The notes under the pieces were generated by a model that was not told where the DNA came from, ran no database searches, and worked only from the letters and a program-made list of their open reading frames with translations. A stretch of 5,440 nucleotides of DNA. Origin: an uncultured beta proteobacterium. Its GTDB lineage: Bacteria > Pseudomonadota > Gammaproteobacteria > Burkholderiales > Burkholderiaceae_C. Shown here piece after piece: positions 4,958 to 5,440 of the stretch. The stretch lies in contig CAJASG010000214.1 of the NCBI GenBank assembly GCA_903944555.1, positions 1-5,440 on the forward strand. The letters are read 5' to 3'. Both the position numbers and the translations under genes were made by a program. How positions within the stretch are numbered: the stretch's first letter is position 1; the number at the start of each line of letters is the position of its first letter.

Positions 4958-5440
4958 TCAGCTCAGGGCCGTTGCGTTATTGTTTTTATGCATTTTTTTG
5001 ATCTCGGCGGTCTCCGGATCTAGTAACTCTTCACCTTTAACCACGCTTAGGTAAATATTCCAAAGCACGCGGATAGACATCAGAAAAAAGGTGACCGGCA
5101 GGATCATGTAGATGTATTTCATCGGCACACCCAGGGTTTGCGCCTTCCAGAAAAGGTTCATGCGGTTAAACACGAAGTCATAGCTGAGCCAGACGAAATA
5201 CAAGTTGAACGCCACCCACAACAAGTCAGCAACCGTCATCAACGTCTTGGCCAGCCACTTGGGCAGGAACTGCATGTGAACCGTGACGCGGTTGTGGGCT
5301 GACATTTTGGCCGCGACTACCGCACCGAGATAGGCGAACCAGACAAACATATAGGTCGACAACTCCTCCGACCAGGCAATTGAGTAGCTGAACAGCTGGC
5401 GCGAGACGATCTGGGCAAACAGCACCATCACAAACAATGC
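4958..5440 (-). CDS. dctQ: TRAP transporter small membrane subunit (DctQ family), N-terminus cut by window edge
   Basis: The small membrane subunit that pairs with DctM in the inner membrane. The frame is open to the right edge, giving 160 residues before TGA at 4958-4960. The TTG near 5437 is not a convincing start, because the first transmembrane helix is already under way there (FVMVLFAQIVSRQLF), so perhaps 20-60 residues are missing. Four hydrophobic segments are seen, counted from the edge: about 2-16, 28-46, 66-90 and 108-131. The DctQ signature follows helix 1: SRQLF, then W-S-E-E at about 23-26 and GAVVAAKMSAHNRV at 39-52. The tail (KGEELLDPETAEIKKMHKNN) is polar and probably cytoplasmic. 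The gene lies directly before dctM in one operon; the promoter and probably dctP lie beyond the right edge. Confidence 0.93.
   Translation of the reverse strand, partial: ALFVMVLFAQIVSRQLFSYSIAWSEELSTYMFVWFAYLGAVVAAKMSAHNRVTVHMQFLPKWLAKTLMTVADLLWVAFNLYFVWLSYDFVFNRMNLFWKAQTLGVPMKYIYMILPVTFFLMSIRVLWNIYLSVVKGEELLDPETAEIKKMHKNNNATALS

Overview
The window carries five protein-coding genes of a proteobacterial type and one mobile-element scar. Protein similarity (an Epd-type dehydrogenase, a PLP-dependent GntR/MocR regulator and a TRAP transporter), moderately high GC by eye and tight packing suggest a betaproteobacterium, probably of the Burkholderiales. That assignment is inference from general resemblance, because no rRNA or other phylogenetic marker is present.

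Left part (1-1464): the 3' portion of an arginase gene (+ strand, cut by the left edge) runs tail-to-tail, with an 18-base gap, into a complete gene on the - strand. That gene belongs to the glyceraldehyde-3-phosphate dehydrogenase superfamily and is best read as D-erythrose-4-phosphate dehydrogenase (epd), the first step of the DXP-dependent pyridoxal phosphate (PLP) route. It starts at TTG without a good ribosome binding site.

Middle (1465-2047): a 583-base divergent intergenic region with no intact gene. It holds a fragment that looks like the 5' end of an insertion sequence: terminal-type repeats, a strong ribosome binding site and the first 17 or so codons of a transposase, after which the similarity stops. 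It also holds several small dyads that could be operators. About 100 bases of former coding-like sequence after the break are not recognised.

Right part (2048-5440): a full-length MocR-family regulator (+ strand; winged helix plus aminotransferase-like PLP domain) converges, 27 bases apart, on a - strand TRAP transporter operon. The operon consists of dctM (large membrane subunit, complete) and dctQ (small membrane subunit, cut by the right edge). The periplasmic binding protein, dctP, is not in the window and would be expected upstream of dctQ.

The two plausible functional links are MocR with the TRAP operon (many MocR proteins control uptake of amino or related compounds) and MocR with the divergent epd gene (a PLP-binding regulator beside a PLP-biosynthesis gene). 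The sequence does not decide between them. I see no defence system, CRISPR array, tRNA, rRNA or clearly novel multi-gene system. The most unusual details are the IS scar reshaping the epd/mocR divergent promoter region, a Tyr-to-Phe change in the expected PLP-contact motif of the regulator, and an insertion in a loop of DctM.
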